From NCBI GenBank assembly GCA_965644295.1, contig CBFFRP010000125.1, forward strand, positions 62,001 to 126,000: a stretch of 64,000 nucleotides of DNA. Direction: 5' to 3'. Within the stretch, counting starts at the first letter, position 1. Every line of letters starts with the position of its first letter. The DNA comes from Paraphysomonas bandaiensis (taxonomy: Eukaryota; Chrysophyceae). This document shows, piece by piece, positions 1-10,914 of the stretch. The notes under the pieces were generated by a model that was given only the letters and a program-made list of their open reading frames with translations, was not told where the DNA came from and searched no databases. The position numbers and the translations under genes are program-made.

Positions 1-1332
1 ATTTGTAGAGGCACCAGCTTCCTGCGCTCCAGTGATGCTCAGCGATCCAGATGCCTACAGTTCTCCGGTGGTGTCGCCGCGGCCCACCAGCTGTCCTATC
101 AGTAGCGATCGTGGTACGAAGGATAACGTTAATGAAGCTCCAGTAATGGAGCCGAAGAAAAGCCCCCCGAAGCAAGATATCGTGTGGCTGTTACATACTT
201 TGCGCCCTGACGGTGGTGCATCCAAAGATGAAAAGAGGACTGCCATATCAGAGCTAAAGAGACTTGCGAAGAGTGCATCAGATGAGTACTGGAGGAGGAA
301 CTGTGCACAGGTGTGATACAATGGCGTCTTTCTATTATGATCTTCTCTAGTTATAACACTGTTATTCTGTCCTATGTAGATTATGAGTGTATTGCTGGAG
401 GCTTTTAGTCCGTCAGCCATGGCTATGGTGACAAAGCAAGACGAGGAGTCTGCTAAGCTGTCGTCATCTGCTTCAGCAGGAGTTGCGACTTCGCCTTCGT
501 CGCGGGAGGGAGACTACTACTCATCGATGCCACACCTTCCACCGTCCATGCCCCTCACAGGATTAAGCCCCGCTCCAACGGGGACATATACCTCGAGAAA
601 GATGCAGTTTGGTGTTGGAGGTGAAGAAAACTGGACTTCTAGTGAAATTAACTCTGCTGCCGAAGAGAATGGTGCGGTAAATGGTGCAGCACATGCCCAG
701 AGGATGGAAGCAATGCATGTTGCGTGTAAGGGCGTCCTTATATTAGTAAAGGTCTTAGGAGGGGAACACATAAAGGTATCACGATTCGTATTTTGTTTGT
801 GGTTTTATGATATCGGCAGGTTTTCATGGAGCTCATAGTAAGTCGGCTCTGTGAGGCTGCCGCATTTGCCCCTGTGGCTGTGTCTCTTCATTTTGAGCAA
901 ATTCTGTCCATTGTCTCGGCTCTAGCGCCGTCACGGTTTGTGCGGCTGCTTTTACCGTACATCACGGTCGACCCTACAACTGAGAATGAAAGTACTACAG
1001 GCGATGAACAAGAGAAAGATGCATACAAACAGCATACCCGTCTCATGTCCCTACATGCCATGACGGCTGGAGTAAAATACTTGTCTTCTTCAGAGCTAAT
1101 TGAACTGCTGCCTATCCTGGCACCAGCCGTTTTGCCACACTTCACCAGTCCTCTTGTCGACATTCGAAAATCTGTCGTTTTTGTATTAGTTGAGATCTAT
1201 ATGATTGTAGGGGATGCGTTACACCCGTATGTTAAGACTTTGGCTCCGTCGCAGAGGAAATTACTTACTGTATACATAGAACGTCAGATGAGCAGACACA
1301 CAGTCCCTGCTTGTTCAACTGCTGACGTTTAG
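1..1332 (+). CDS. CLASP-family microtubule-binding protein, C-terminal part (5' end outside window)
   Basis: Microtubule plus-end/CLIP-associating protein; CLASPs promote rescue of microtubules at plus ends and kinetochores through TOG (HEAT-repeat) domains. The reading frame is open from base 2, so the gene starts upstream of the window. Three visible exons join in phase 0: up to 310, 380-775 and 820-1332, with GT-AG introns 311-379 (69 bp) and 776-819 (44 bp). The helical stretch KRTAISELKRLAKSASDEYW in exon 1 continues across the intron into a HEAT-like helix. A Ser/Pro-rich linker follows. The last exon carries the typical CLASP ending: LLPILAPAVLPHF, then VDIRKSVVFVLVEIYMIVGD, then LAPSQRKLLTVYIERQ. 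These match the family's final helical hairpins as I know them (human CLASP1 ends KLLNLYIKRAQ). Stop is TAG. Other TOG proteins (XMAP215) are less likely because of this C-terminus. Confidence 0.85.
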
Positions 1333-2438
1333 CAGTAGCTGTGTAGGTAGTATCAGTGGAGCTTCTATCGTTAGACTATTTGATGGATAAAACAGTGTCA
1401 ATCACGACAACATGTTGTAGATTGCATTATAGATTGTAAACTATAGGTATCTGGAAATCGTGGTGAAAAATCTAAATAACGGTATATATAATATCTGATA
1501 GATTGAAAAGAAATTTATTTGGTTCGACAATAGTTTTGATAAAAATACAGTGTAGTTCGGCGTTGGTGGAGATAAGGTACTGCACTAGCAAATCTGTTAC
1601 AACTGAGAGTCCATAGTCGTTCTAGCTTCTCTTTACACCAAAATTCTCTCGACTGTGAACATGGAAATTACCTGATATGTAATCAATGTTGCTTTAATTA
1701 AATCGAGACTATCGAATTGTGTTCTTACTCACACCTCACATTCGATTGTAATATCAACAATCCTTTAACTACGTTTGTAAATATCTTCCTACTTGCGACC
1801 ACTAACATATAAAGAACGTTCGATCAGCATGTGTATGTTAGTTAGTTGACAGTAGAAATATAAAGAATCAACGTGTTTGCTAAATCGTACTTAATTAAGC
1901 ATGTGGACAGCAGTTTAATACAGCGAAATTAATTCATGTGAGCAGTCCACAACAGGTGGCTGATATATATGCCAAGAAGGCATTGTGTGATCCAATATTT
2001 ATTGCACAGAGGGAGCGAAATATTGGGGGGATAATTTAAGACTACTAAACAAATTATAGCAGAGGTACCCAATGTAAAGAGAGCTCGTCGTAACTAGTTT
2101 GGAGTGAATGTATAGTGGAGCTAGCTATACAAGCGGAGTCATACGTCACACCAGGGTTCTATGAGGTTCGGTGGTTGTGTATCCGATAATTCGATTGTAT
2201 TGTGTTCAACAAAAGCTAGATTAAGGTTTATGTATAGAGCAAAGTCAGCTTCAGTGATATAACCTATTCTAACATAATATATAATTTAGTGGCCAATGTA
2301 CTGATGCTCAGACGGATTCAATGTGCATCGTGTATGACTTACGTATCACCTCCGGAAAATGAGCATACAGTTTAATGATTCTATCATTAGTTTGAAAGCT
2401 ACTTCAAAGCTGTACATTGAAATTATTCTAAATATGTA
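1333..2438. other. Convergent intergenic spacer, no gene seen
   Basis: AT-rich 1.1-kb spacer between the stop of the CLASP gene and the stop of the CSPP-like gene, so both 3' untranslated regions lie here. All frames are broken by stops; I see no tRNA-like fold and no repeat beyond short A/T runs. Confidence 0.6.
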
Positions 2439-5400
2439 TCATAGACCATACTCACTATAGTCAATAGCGGAGTTGCCTGGACTATTCAACCGATCATTCA
2501 CATCACTAACACTATGAGGTCGTGCAACAATACTATCAACTGAACATCTGGTATCTTCCACTACTGATCGTCCAGACAACTGTAGCATACTCATTGAACT
2601 CTTCATATCATTTAAAAATCCGCCCCCCTGTTTTTCCAAGCTGTCAAGTTGACAAACATCTTGTCCTCCCCTGCTTCCACCTATTAAGTGTCTGGTATCG
2701 ACTCGAAGTGGTTGCTCCCTCGATGGGCTGCATAAATACGATTAGCTTTACCAATAACTAGTTGTGTAATTACACACCTACTACCACCACGAGTTGTAGG
2801 CCGACTACTCGAAACACTTCCCAACCCTCCCATGAGCAGTTCTAACTCCTCTCGCCCTATACATATACTAGCATAACAGTCACACTACAAACTATCACAC
2901 TCCCCGCACCTGCGCCTGATTCTCCTCCAAGAGCCATTCCTTCAAGCAGCTCCCATTTCCTCCTGTGCAACATAGTATATCAGCAAGTAACAGCTATTTC
3001 ACGTGTTATCACACATAATGCGAGAAGATCACCTGTTTCTTCTGAACGCTCGGTCCACGTCAAACTCAAGTGTATTTCCCGACAAAGCATCGTTGTTGCG
3101 ACATTTACGACCAGGCGTGCCGGAAATAGCAATAGCTGTTGAAGATGGGCCCGAAATACTGTGCTTGATGGGGTGTGGTTTCCTGTCGCGATGTTGAGAA
3201 AGTACTCTATCAGTTCCTACACCCGTCACGTCATTTTCATCCAATGAACGCAGTGTAGATGATAAGTCTGGATTATTGTGTGCTCGTTCGCTTGTACAAA
3301 GGTCACTATTGTGAGATGTTTGTAGAATTGACATGTCGCTGCTCCTTGGACGCCGGCCGCAACGAGGAGATGGTGCGACTGGAGTGTGCTCCTTGATCAT
3401 ATCATTCGCAAGGCGGTGTTGATCAGTTCCCTCTTGTCGAGCAGAGAGCACCCTCTGTTTACGAGAATGATGATTTTGTTGCACCGGAAGAGGAGGAACT
3501 TTTAAAACGCCGGGATTACTTCTACCCTCTTTCTTAATGTTGGCTCCCAAATCTTGTGGCAAAAATGAGGCACCGTTAGGGTAAACGAATCGACTGTCCA
3601 ATTCAGAATTAGACTTTGTAAAGAAATGACTTGTCATCATTTGCAAATACCTATTTGATTCCAACGTTCTATCGAGTGCATCCAGCTCACCATCAAAGTC
3701 ATTTCTGGCTATTTCATCAGTAGTTGTGAATGGTGTGTGAATGGAGTTCGATACTAACGATGCTTCCATTCGAGAGTCCTGAGGATATATCAGTACACAA
3801 ACATAAAGAAAACGACATATAAACACCTCATTTTTGACAGGCTCGTTACGCTGGGCCCCTTTCTTCTTTCCGTCGGACACAAGTTTACGCAACTGAGCTA
3901 ACTCTAGAGCACATTGATTAATAACTGTGCATCCACAAAATGCAGAATAGACCTTCTCGTGCCCGCTTCGCTTCTTCTTTTGCAATCGCAGTCTCTTCTT
4001 GAAGTGTCTTGATAATGGGATGATCGACCCGTAAGTGATCCTCTGATGTGCGATTCACAGCTGCCGTACAGTACAATCAACATACAGCGAATACACATTT
4101 CACATTCCGAATACCTCCGCGTCTATTTGAGCCACTGCTGTTTGAAGCACCTCGCTGTGGTAAACTTTTTCTCTCAACTCGACTATTTGAAGGTGGAGAT
4201 GAGTCCTGTGAGTATTCATCTGGTGTGCGATTCATTGCTGCCATAGAGAACAATTAACATACAAAAAGATATGTATGAAATTCCGATTACCTCCGCGTCG
4301 ACTGGAGCCACTGCTGTGTTCAAGATTTCTCTCAGCTCGAGCAGCCGGAAGAGGAGGAGATTCCTGTCTGGGTACAGGAGGCTTAGCTGGTGACGGCGGA
4401 GAAAACAGTTTATTTCTCCCCTTCGCAATATACCCATTTGGTGACTTTATCTCCTCAGGGGCGTGTGAATGCACTTCAATGATTGGTGACGGAGGACGGA
4501 ATACATTAGCTCTGGAATGGTCTGGTATAGATGACGTCGGCGAACCAAATCTAGGTGGAGGGTCAGACGACGAATTAGGAATTCCACGCTCGCGACGAAT
4601 TTCCTCTTCTTGTCGCTTGCGGAGCTCTTCTTGTTCTCTGGCTATTCTTTCGTTTTCTTTGCGTTCAATCTCTCTGCGGTCACAGTCAAAAGGTAGCAAC
4701 TAACATGATATCACATGTAAACCTCTGCGCTGCTTCCTCTGCTTCTTTTTGTATTTTCTTTTGCTCTATCTGTATCCTAAGGGCCTCCTTGCGCTCCTCT
4801 TCGGCTTTCGCCTGATGGTAACTATTGTCAAAGGCATGCATCAGTAGTGGTGCATCACACCTTTAACTTCTGCTGTTCTATCTCGTACGCTGCTTGAATT
4901 TCTTGTCGCTCTTTTTCCAATTTTTGCATTTGTCGCATTTCTTCCTCCTCTTCTTTCTTTTTATCTTCCAAGTCTTTCGCCTGAACAAAACTTAGTAATC
5001 ACATGTGTATCCGCAATATCATACCTTTTTCGCTCGAATTTGGTCTTCAAGGGCTTTAGCATGCTGCATCTGTAGTAGTGTTAGTCTCCAAACATAAGAT
5101 TCGCTGCAAGGCACCTTCTGTATTTGATGTTGCCTATTTCTATCATCGTCGACATTTTCTATTCCTAATCCATTAGCCGGTACCCGAATGCCTATTTAAT
5201 AACTATAGTTATAGAAGCAAGACATGCTACACGATACAAACGATACCATCTCCGTAGCCCTGCATCGCAGCTGGATAGTGAGGATTCTGCTGAAACAGAT
5301 TTGGATTTTGAGGGGCAGCGCCGTATGTGTCGTGTCGAGCATCAACGACAGACTCTGGGGGCCATCGGCGAGGAGAAGCCGGGCCCCATGGACCTTGAGC

Positions 5401-7074
5401 CGCCAGCTTCTGAGGAGATTGAACCTGGGAAACGTAAGCCTTCTGAACCCCCCTGTTACCAACTGCTAGTGTTGCACGAACAGGAACACCTAGCGGTCCC
5501 ATAACCCAACCATCACCATACTGAGACTGCTGATTTTGCAGCGCAGATCGATGATCGTTGTTAGATTTCTGATGCATCTGAGATTCCAACTGCCTAGCAT
5601 ACTCTGCCTGCTTAGCTCGCTTAGCCATCTTGTCGTCCATAGGATCCGATGGACCTCTCCCAAACATTCCCTGGTCATTGCTTGCACCGCGGTTATTACC
5701 AACTGGTTGTTGGTGCATCTGTGATTCCAACTGCCTAGCATACTCTGCCTGCTTAGCTCGCTTAGCCATCTTGTCGTCCATAGGATCCGATGGACCTCCC
5801 CCAAAAATTCCCTGATCATTGCTTGCACCACGGTTATTGCCAACTGGTTGTTGGTGCATCTGTGATTCCAACTGCCTAGCATACTCTGCCTGCTTAGCTC
5901 GCTTAGCCATCTTGTCGTCCATAGGATCCGATGGACCTCTCCCAAACATTCCCTGGTCATTGCTTGCACCGCGGTTATTACCAACTGGTTGTTGGTGCAT
6001 CTGTGATTCCAACTGCCTAGCATACTCTGCCTGCTTAGCTCGCTTAGCCATCTTGTCGTCCATAGGATCCGATGGACCTCCCCCAAAAATTCCCTGATCA
6101 TTGCTTGCACCACGGTTATTGCCAACTGGTTGTTGGTGCATCTGTGATTCCAACTGCCTAGCATACTCTGCCTGCTTAGCTCGCTTAGCCATCTTGTCGT
6201 CCATAGGATCCGATGGACCTCTCCCAAACATTCCCTGGTCATTGCTTGCACCGCGGTTATTACCAACTGGTTGTTGGTGCATCTGTGATTCCAACTGCCT
6301 AGCATACTCTGCCTGCTTAGCTCGCTTAGCCATCTTGTCGTCCATAGGATCCGATGGACCTCCCCCAAACATTCCCTGGTCATTGCTTGCACCGCGGTTA
6401 TTACCAACTGGTTGTTGGTGCATCTGTGATTCCAACTGCCTAGCATACTCTGCCTGCTTAGCTCGCTTAGCCATCTTGTCGTCCATAGGATCCGATGGAC
6501 CTCTCCCAAACATTCCCTGATCATTGCTTGCACCACGGTTATTACCAACTGGTTGTTGGTGCATCTGTGATTCCAACTGCCTAGCATACTCTGCCTGCTT
6601 AGCTCGCTTAGCCATCTTGTCGTCCATCGGTTCAGAGGTGTCCATATTGCTCAATCCTTCCGAACCATTGTTGTATCTACTATTAACATTTCTAGACTGG
6701 TCGTCTGAGCGATCATTTGTATGTGATGGATCAGCATCTTGTCTCGTATGACGGACCTGCTCTTTCACGTCTAGTTTGGAGTTTTGTGTGTCATTCTCCA
6801 CAACTTGCTGTCTCTGGACTGTATCTACACCAGAACGGCGATTACTTTCTTTGGAATTGGCAGAAACAGTATCATTTCCTCTTTGTTTCTCCAAGAACTG
6901 TCGCCTTCTTTCCTCTAACATTTTTTCCCTTTTGCTCATAGTAACTTCACGAGGTGGTTTACTCTCACTTTTTACAGTTGTTTTTTCATCCTTCGATGCA
7001 GCTGACTGACGCTGCTGTGCAAGAACAGCCATATACGCTTCCTTAGCACGTTTTCTCTCTTCTGCACTGCTCAT
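2439..7074 (-). CDS. CSPP-like centrosome/spindle-pole coiled-coil protein, 13 exons
   Basis: Predicted 1,338-residue charged coiled-coil protein. Exons (minus strand): 7074-5247, 5191-5115, 5069-5025, 4980-4861, 4811-4723, 4673-4291, 4237-4115, 4060-3953, 3903-3827, 3778-3033, 2962-2910, 2856-2778, 2727-2439. All 12 introns are GT-AG, 44-70 bp, and every junction keeps phase. The N-terminus (ERKRAKEAYMAVLAQQ, SKREKMLEERRRQFLEKQRG) is basic and helical. It is followed by a 47-residue tandem repeat built on AKRAKQAEYARQLESQM, then a long Glu/Lys/Gln coiled coil (exons 2-6) and a Ser/Pro-rich tail. RxKQxxYxxxLxxQ motifs are what I know from CSPP1, a centrosome, spindle and cilium-tip microtubule protein; that assignment is inference. 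Exons 6-8 contain a tandem duplication that includes an intron. Start is the first ATG of the open frame; stop is TGA. No membrane segment. Confidence 0.75.
4050..4325 (-). repeat. Tandem duplication spanning an intron and its flanking exon ends
   Basis: The junction of exons 6/7 (intron 4238-4290) and that of exons 7/8 (intron 4061-4114) are copies of each other. Both exon ends read GCAGTGGCTC...GACGCGGAG, both introns start GTA.TCGGAAT and end GGCAG, and both following exons start with a codon pair encoding (A)(M/V)NRT. The two copies are 177 bp apart. The duplicated DNA therefore added one intron and 41 codons without changing frame. Confidence 0.85.
5570..6634 (-). repeat. 141-bp coding tandem repeat, seven full copies plus one partial
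   Basis: Inside exon 1 of the CSPP-like gene, a 141-bp (47-codon) unit is repeated head to tail. The protein unit begins DPMDDKMAKRAKQAEYARQL, passes through ESQMHQQPVGNNRGASNDQG and ends in MFGRGPS or IFGGGPS. Copies are almost identical at the DNA level. They differ mainly in the last residues, which alternate RGPS/GGGPS, giving a 282-bp higher-order unit in the middle of the array. The first copy starts EPMDDK, and the last breaks off after ESQMHQ. The length is a multiple of three, so copy-number change keeps frame. Confidence 0.95.
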
Positions 7075-9246
7075 AATCTCTAATTAACTGATTTAATAAC
7101 TACCAACAAGACTATCAGAAATATACAGCTATAAAACTCGATTCATATCAATTCCTGTGATCGAAACACAACTGAGAGATCAGTGAGATTAAAGAATATT
7201 GTACAGAATGTGAATAAACTGATACAGACTTTACTATGAGGATATACTTACAATATTAATTGAATAGCTCTGAGTTATATATATATATATGAGGAGTTAC
7301 ACTAGACACACTCTTATTATATAGAAGATTCACGTAGAACTTTGATATTCTGATCTCATAGAGTCGAAATATCCCTAATTTTATTTATAAGAGAAGAATG
7401 TTTATTATAAACCCTGCTTTCTGGTATCTGACTTTGAAATTAATATAATTTTACTATGTATCCTGATGCAAAAATTCACTAAAAATCAAAATATGGGGAT
7501 TTCAAGCTTGATAAAACTCACATACTCTACAAAATCAACTCATTGTATCCACAATCAATCAACAGGCAGAGTCATCACATTAAATCACAGCTAGTTACAA
7601 TTCATAATATCAATTAATCTCACCATTAAGATTAGCAAAACATCAGTTTGTTATACTTGTTTTCTTCGAACTCGACTAGATGTATACAATCTGCTATCAA
7701 TGAGTCAATAGGCTTACCATATACGCAGATATCAGTTACCAGATATCGCGTAATATACATATGCTTCTAAGCGGAGATACTGTGAAGTGTTCTCTCTTCT
7801 ACTGTATTGATTATCATGTTTGATTATAGTTCAACAGAGGGCGTAGCATCTCTATATGGGGATTATGTCTTGTAGTATATATTACTGTACTTTAATATAG
7901 ATAGTAAGAGATTTGTTGTTGTATATATCTTAGGCCTTGATTCACTGAAGTAATATGCTGACCTCAAATAATAAGTAAACGATACACAAATTTATAATAC
8001 CTTGGAAGTTTCATTTAGTGACTTCCAATTAAATTTCAGTTTTGTGGATAAAGCAACTATCCTATAGTTATTAGTCAGGCATCGGCAATAGCATTATTGA
8101 GTTAGGGTTAGTTAAACGAGAAGCACTCAAAAGGACGTTGTGTTATTGTGTTGCACATCCGACTAGACGACACTTCCCCGCTCCTATCAATATTTCAATA
8201 GTATTACAGGAAAGTTCTAATGCCATATCTGATACTTTATAGGTTATTAGGAGAAATGGCATCCAGCCCTTCAGGGTCGTGCTCTTCAAGATGGTGTGTG
8301 TCATATCACACACACAATATTTTATTTAGTTTCACTAACAGAGGTTAAGCGTATTGTACATTAATGTGATAATGATGCCAATGACAACAAGAAATCTCGT
8401 GCGATTACTATTTTTCACATCACTATCACACTATGTACGGATTTCAATACCTCGCAGTTGCCATTTCCTCAGTATCCTTCTGTGGTAGGGGTATATTTGT
8501 TGTAGTACTGAAAGTTGGGAATATTTTGGCTTAAGTTAGTCATAGTCCAAATATCGCTTCCTTATGTAGCAGCCATTGATTAGAAACAATTTTTTGTTGT
8601 TTTCCAAATGTTAATCAGGAAACGTCTATTCTTCTTACAGCAAGCAAGCTACAATAGTTATACATTATAGATATAAAAAATTCAACATAATAAGGATAAG
8701 TTACAATTTTACATACGGATAAGAAGTATCGTCCCTTGTCTAAATCGTGGTCACACCTAAAATAGTGTAAAAACCTAGTCAATGTATTGAAAATCTAGTT
8801 ACTAAATAATACTAGTCATATTTCAGTTTACAATACTAGGTTGACTAGGTGTTTATGGTATTCTTCTAGCGATTTTAGTGAATGCAGATATTAAAATTAC
8901 ATATTACTTTGACTAGGTTTTACACCCTTTTATTCCTAATATACTCTAAGCGCAGTTTTCGAACACTATGCCACGCTACAATTGGTGAGGAACACCATAA
9001 CAGGGTAGAAACAGCGGATTTTAGAACAAAGTCGGGAACATATTCCTCAGGAGCTCATGATATACATCAAAACTTAATAATAGTTAAGTACACAGGCATT
9101 ATCTAAGACTAAAATCTTCGTTTACATCGGTGTGAGATACTGCATATTTACAATATATAGTGCATATAGCGCATGGAGAAACACATATAGCGTAGTCCGC
9201 GCCAGCAGTAATATGGACACAAATATGGCTACATATCTACAATGTG
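7075..9246. other. Intergenic region upstream of the CSPP-like gene
   Basis: 2.1 kb, strongly AT-rich, with no coding frame I can support. It holds the promoter side of the CSPP-like gene, a short (TA)n run near 7277-7291, an imperfect inverted repeat at 8765-8925, and the 3' end of the CorA-like gene, whose last exon is uncertain. Confidence 0.5.
8765..8925. repeat. Imperfect inverted repeat, possible degenerate MITE
   Basis: The left arm GTGTAAAAACCTAGTCAA (8765-8782) is mirrored by TTGACTAGGTTTTACAC (8909-8925), differing by one T. A further TTGACTAGGTG copy lies between them near 8840. The interior is AT-rich and non-coding. The size (about 160 bp) and structure suit a small non-autonomous DNA transposon, but I could not find a convincing target-site duplication. 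Confidence 0.4.
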
Positions 9247-10914
9247 TTAACAGCTGTCGGTGTGTGGTATTACGGTATGTGTCGTTCTTGGTGTCGACCA
9301 GCTCGGAGATATACTCGATGCTTGAGTTTTCTGACGAGAACATAGACTCCATTTATTTCGAAGACTCTCTCCAAGTCGTCCCACGATATGCAGCTCCCCT
9401 AGAGAATCTCCCCATCCCTAAAGTCAAAAATGAGCGGCAATATAGATTCTTGCAGAGTAACAGACCTTGTAGAATACTATCCACAAACTACAAAATAAAA
9501 TACACAGCGATAGTGCTATGAAGAGTGCTGTACCGTGCTGCATTTTCATCATCTTCACAATGATTGATCCCTTGGTGAAATTCATTCCAAAGACGCCAGA
9601 AACAAACGTAAGGGGGAAGAATAATGCCGCCACCATAGACAACGCTACAGATATTTGTGCATCTCTTTTGCTAGATAAGTCAGTAATTTTCGTACCCAGT
9701 TTATTCAGCTCCTTGTCCAGAGATTGGACGATATTCAGAGTGTAGTCGTAGTCCTGTATGATTTGTGTATGATATTCACAAGGTATAGCAACTTTTATCA
9801 CGTCGTTGCTGCTATTGAGGCATAGTACCATCCTCTCCGTTAGATTGAATAGCAAGCTGAAACCGGAACGAATAAGCTCAATTTTGTCCAACAGTGCGTT
9901 GTCTTCTCCAATATTATTTTCCGACGTCCGGTTGATCAGAATTAAATCATTCAATTCCTTTTGACGAGCTGAATAGAAATTAATGACAGGGACTGAAATA
10001 GTAAGCATAGCTTGAATTGCCTCGTGCAGAAAAAAGGAGGGCCCTCGCTCCATCAAAAGTTTCCTGCTTTCCGCATCACTGTTCAAACGAGATTTCATTA
10101 TTCGAAAAACTTCATTTTCTTTGGTTACGCTCTCCAAAAAGCACTGTTCCTTCTCTTTGTTAGTTCCGCTCGTGTGTACACCATCTAGAGCAATATCAAA
10201 CTCAAAAGGGTTATCTCCACTCTCAAGTTTAGACAAAAGCCGCCCGGCAGATCGGTGAGATATAGACGTCGCTGCTGAGGACGAACGTCTCGCAGCTCTA
10301 TAATTTACCACAGGTCCACTCTTCTTCGAAGCAGTACTCTCAATATCCTCTAAATGTGCAGAGGTTACACATTCATATGTTATGACAAATTCCGCCGATA
10401 TATACATATAGAGTCGATTTAATTTAATAGATCCCGATCTATGGAGAAAAAGAGACACAAGACTAACCGCTAAGGATCCGTCCCTCTGAGAAACAATACT
10501 GCATTTAGGAGAGACAGACATCAGTACATTCAAAGCGTTTTGGTAGTTACACTTTTTCTTGAGTACCAAGTGAAAGGTCGTCCGTGTAGTGCAATGAAAC
10601 CACTGCAGCCCGCTTCGAAGCATTTTGACACTGTCCATTAATTTAACAATCTCTCGACCTCTGAGCAGCTCCTGCTCACACCCATCAAGCACTATGCGTG
10701 TCAATATGCTCGTGCTCTTATCAAATTCATACGTACGGTCCGAATATGCTCCCGAGGACCACGTATCATGAAAATTACGATACAATAGGACGTTATTTAA
10801 GAGATTTCCAGAGGAAAGTGTGTCCTCCTCTTCATCCGCTTCAAATGTATAAACGCCGCTAAAATAGTCCGAGTTCGACTTCGCGTATATTCGGGATATT
10901 CTCCGTCGTATCAT
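9247..10914 (-). CDS. CorA/Mrs2-like divalent metal (Mg2+) transporter
   Basis: Predicted membrane channel for Mg2+ or related divalent cations. The first exon, 10914-9466 (483 codons), is open throughout. Near its end are two membrane helices: ISVALSMVAALFFPLTFVSG and, after a short loop, GTALFIALSLCILFCSLWIV. Between them sits GVFGMNF, holding the GMN signature that follows TM1 in CorA-family channels. The preceding region (TERMVLCLNSSND, SLDKELNKLGTKITDL) is a long helical cytosolic domain, as in the family. A GT donor follows K483 at 9465. An acceptor giving a 48-bp intron (9418-9465) yields a 56-residue tail ending at 9247. A second acceptor (intron 9399-9465) yields a 42-residue tail ending at 9270. 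I chose the intron length typical for this genome, but the tail is unresolved. Fungal Alr1-type plasma-membrane proteins are one possible comparison; location is not visible. Confidence 0.8.

Noticed and set aside
5490-6587. Long open frames overlapping the tandem repeat on both strands
   Set aside because: They are open only because the 141-bp unit is a multiple of three without stops in those frames. The frame joined to a good start, coiled-coil sequence and consistent introns is the one reported.
8882-9106. 74-codon plus-strand frame before the CorA-like gene
   Set aside because: It overlaps the inverted repeat, has no domain content and no splice partners.
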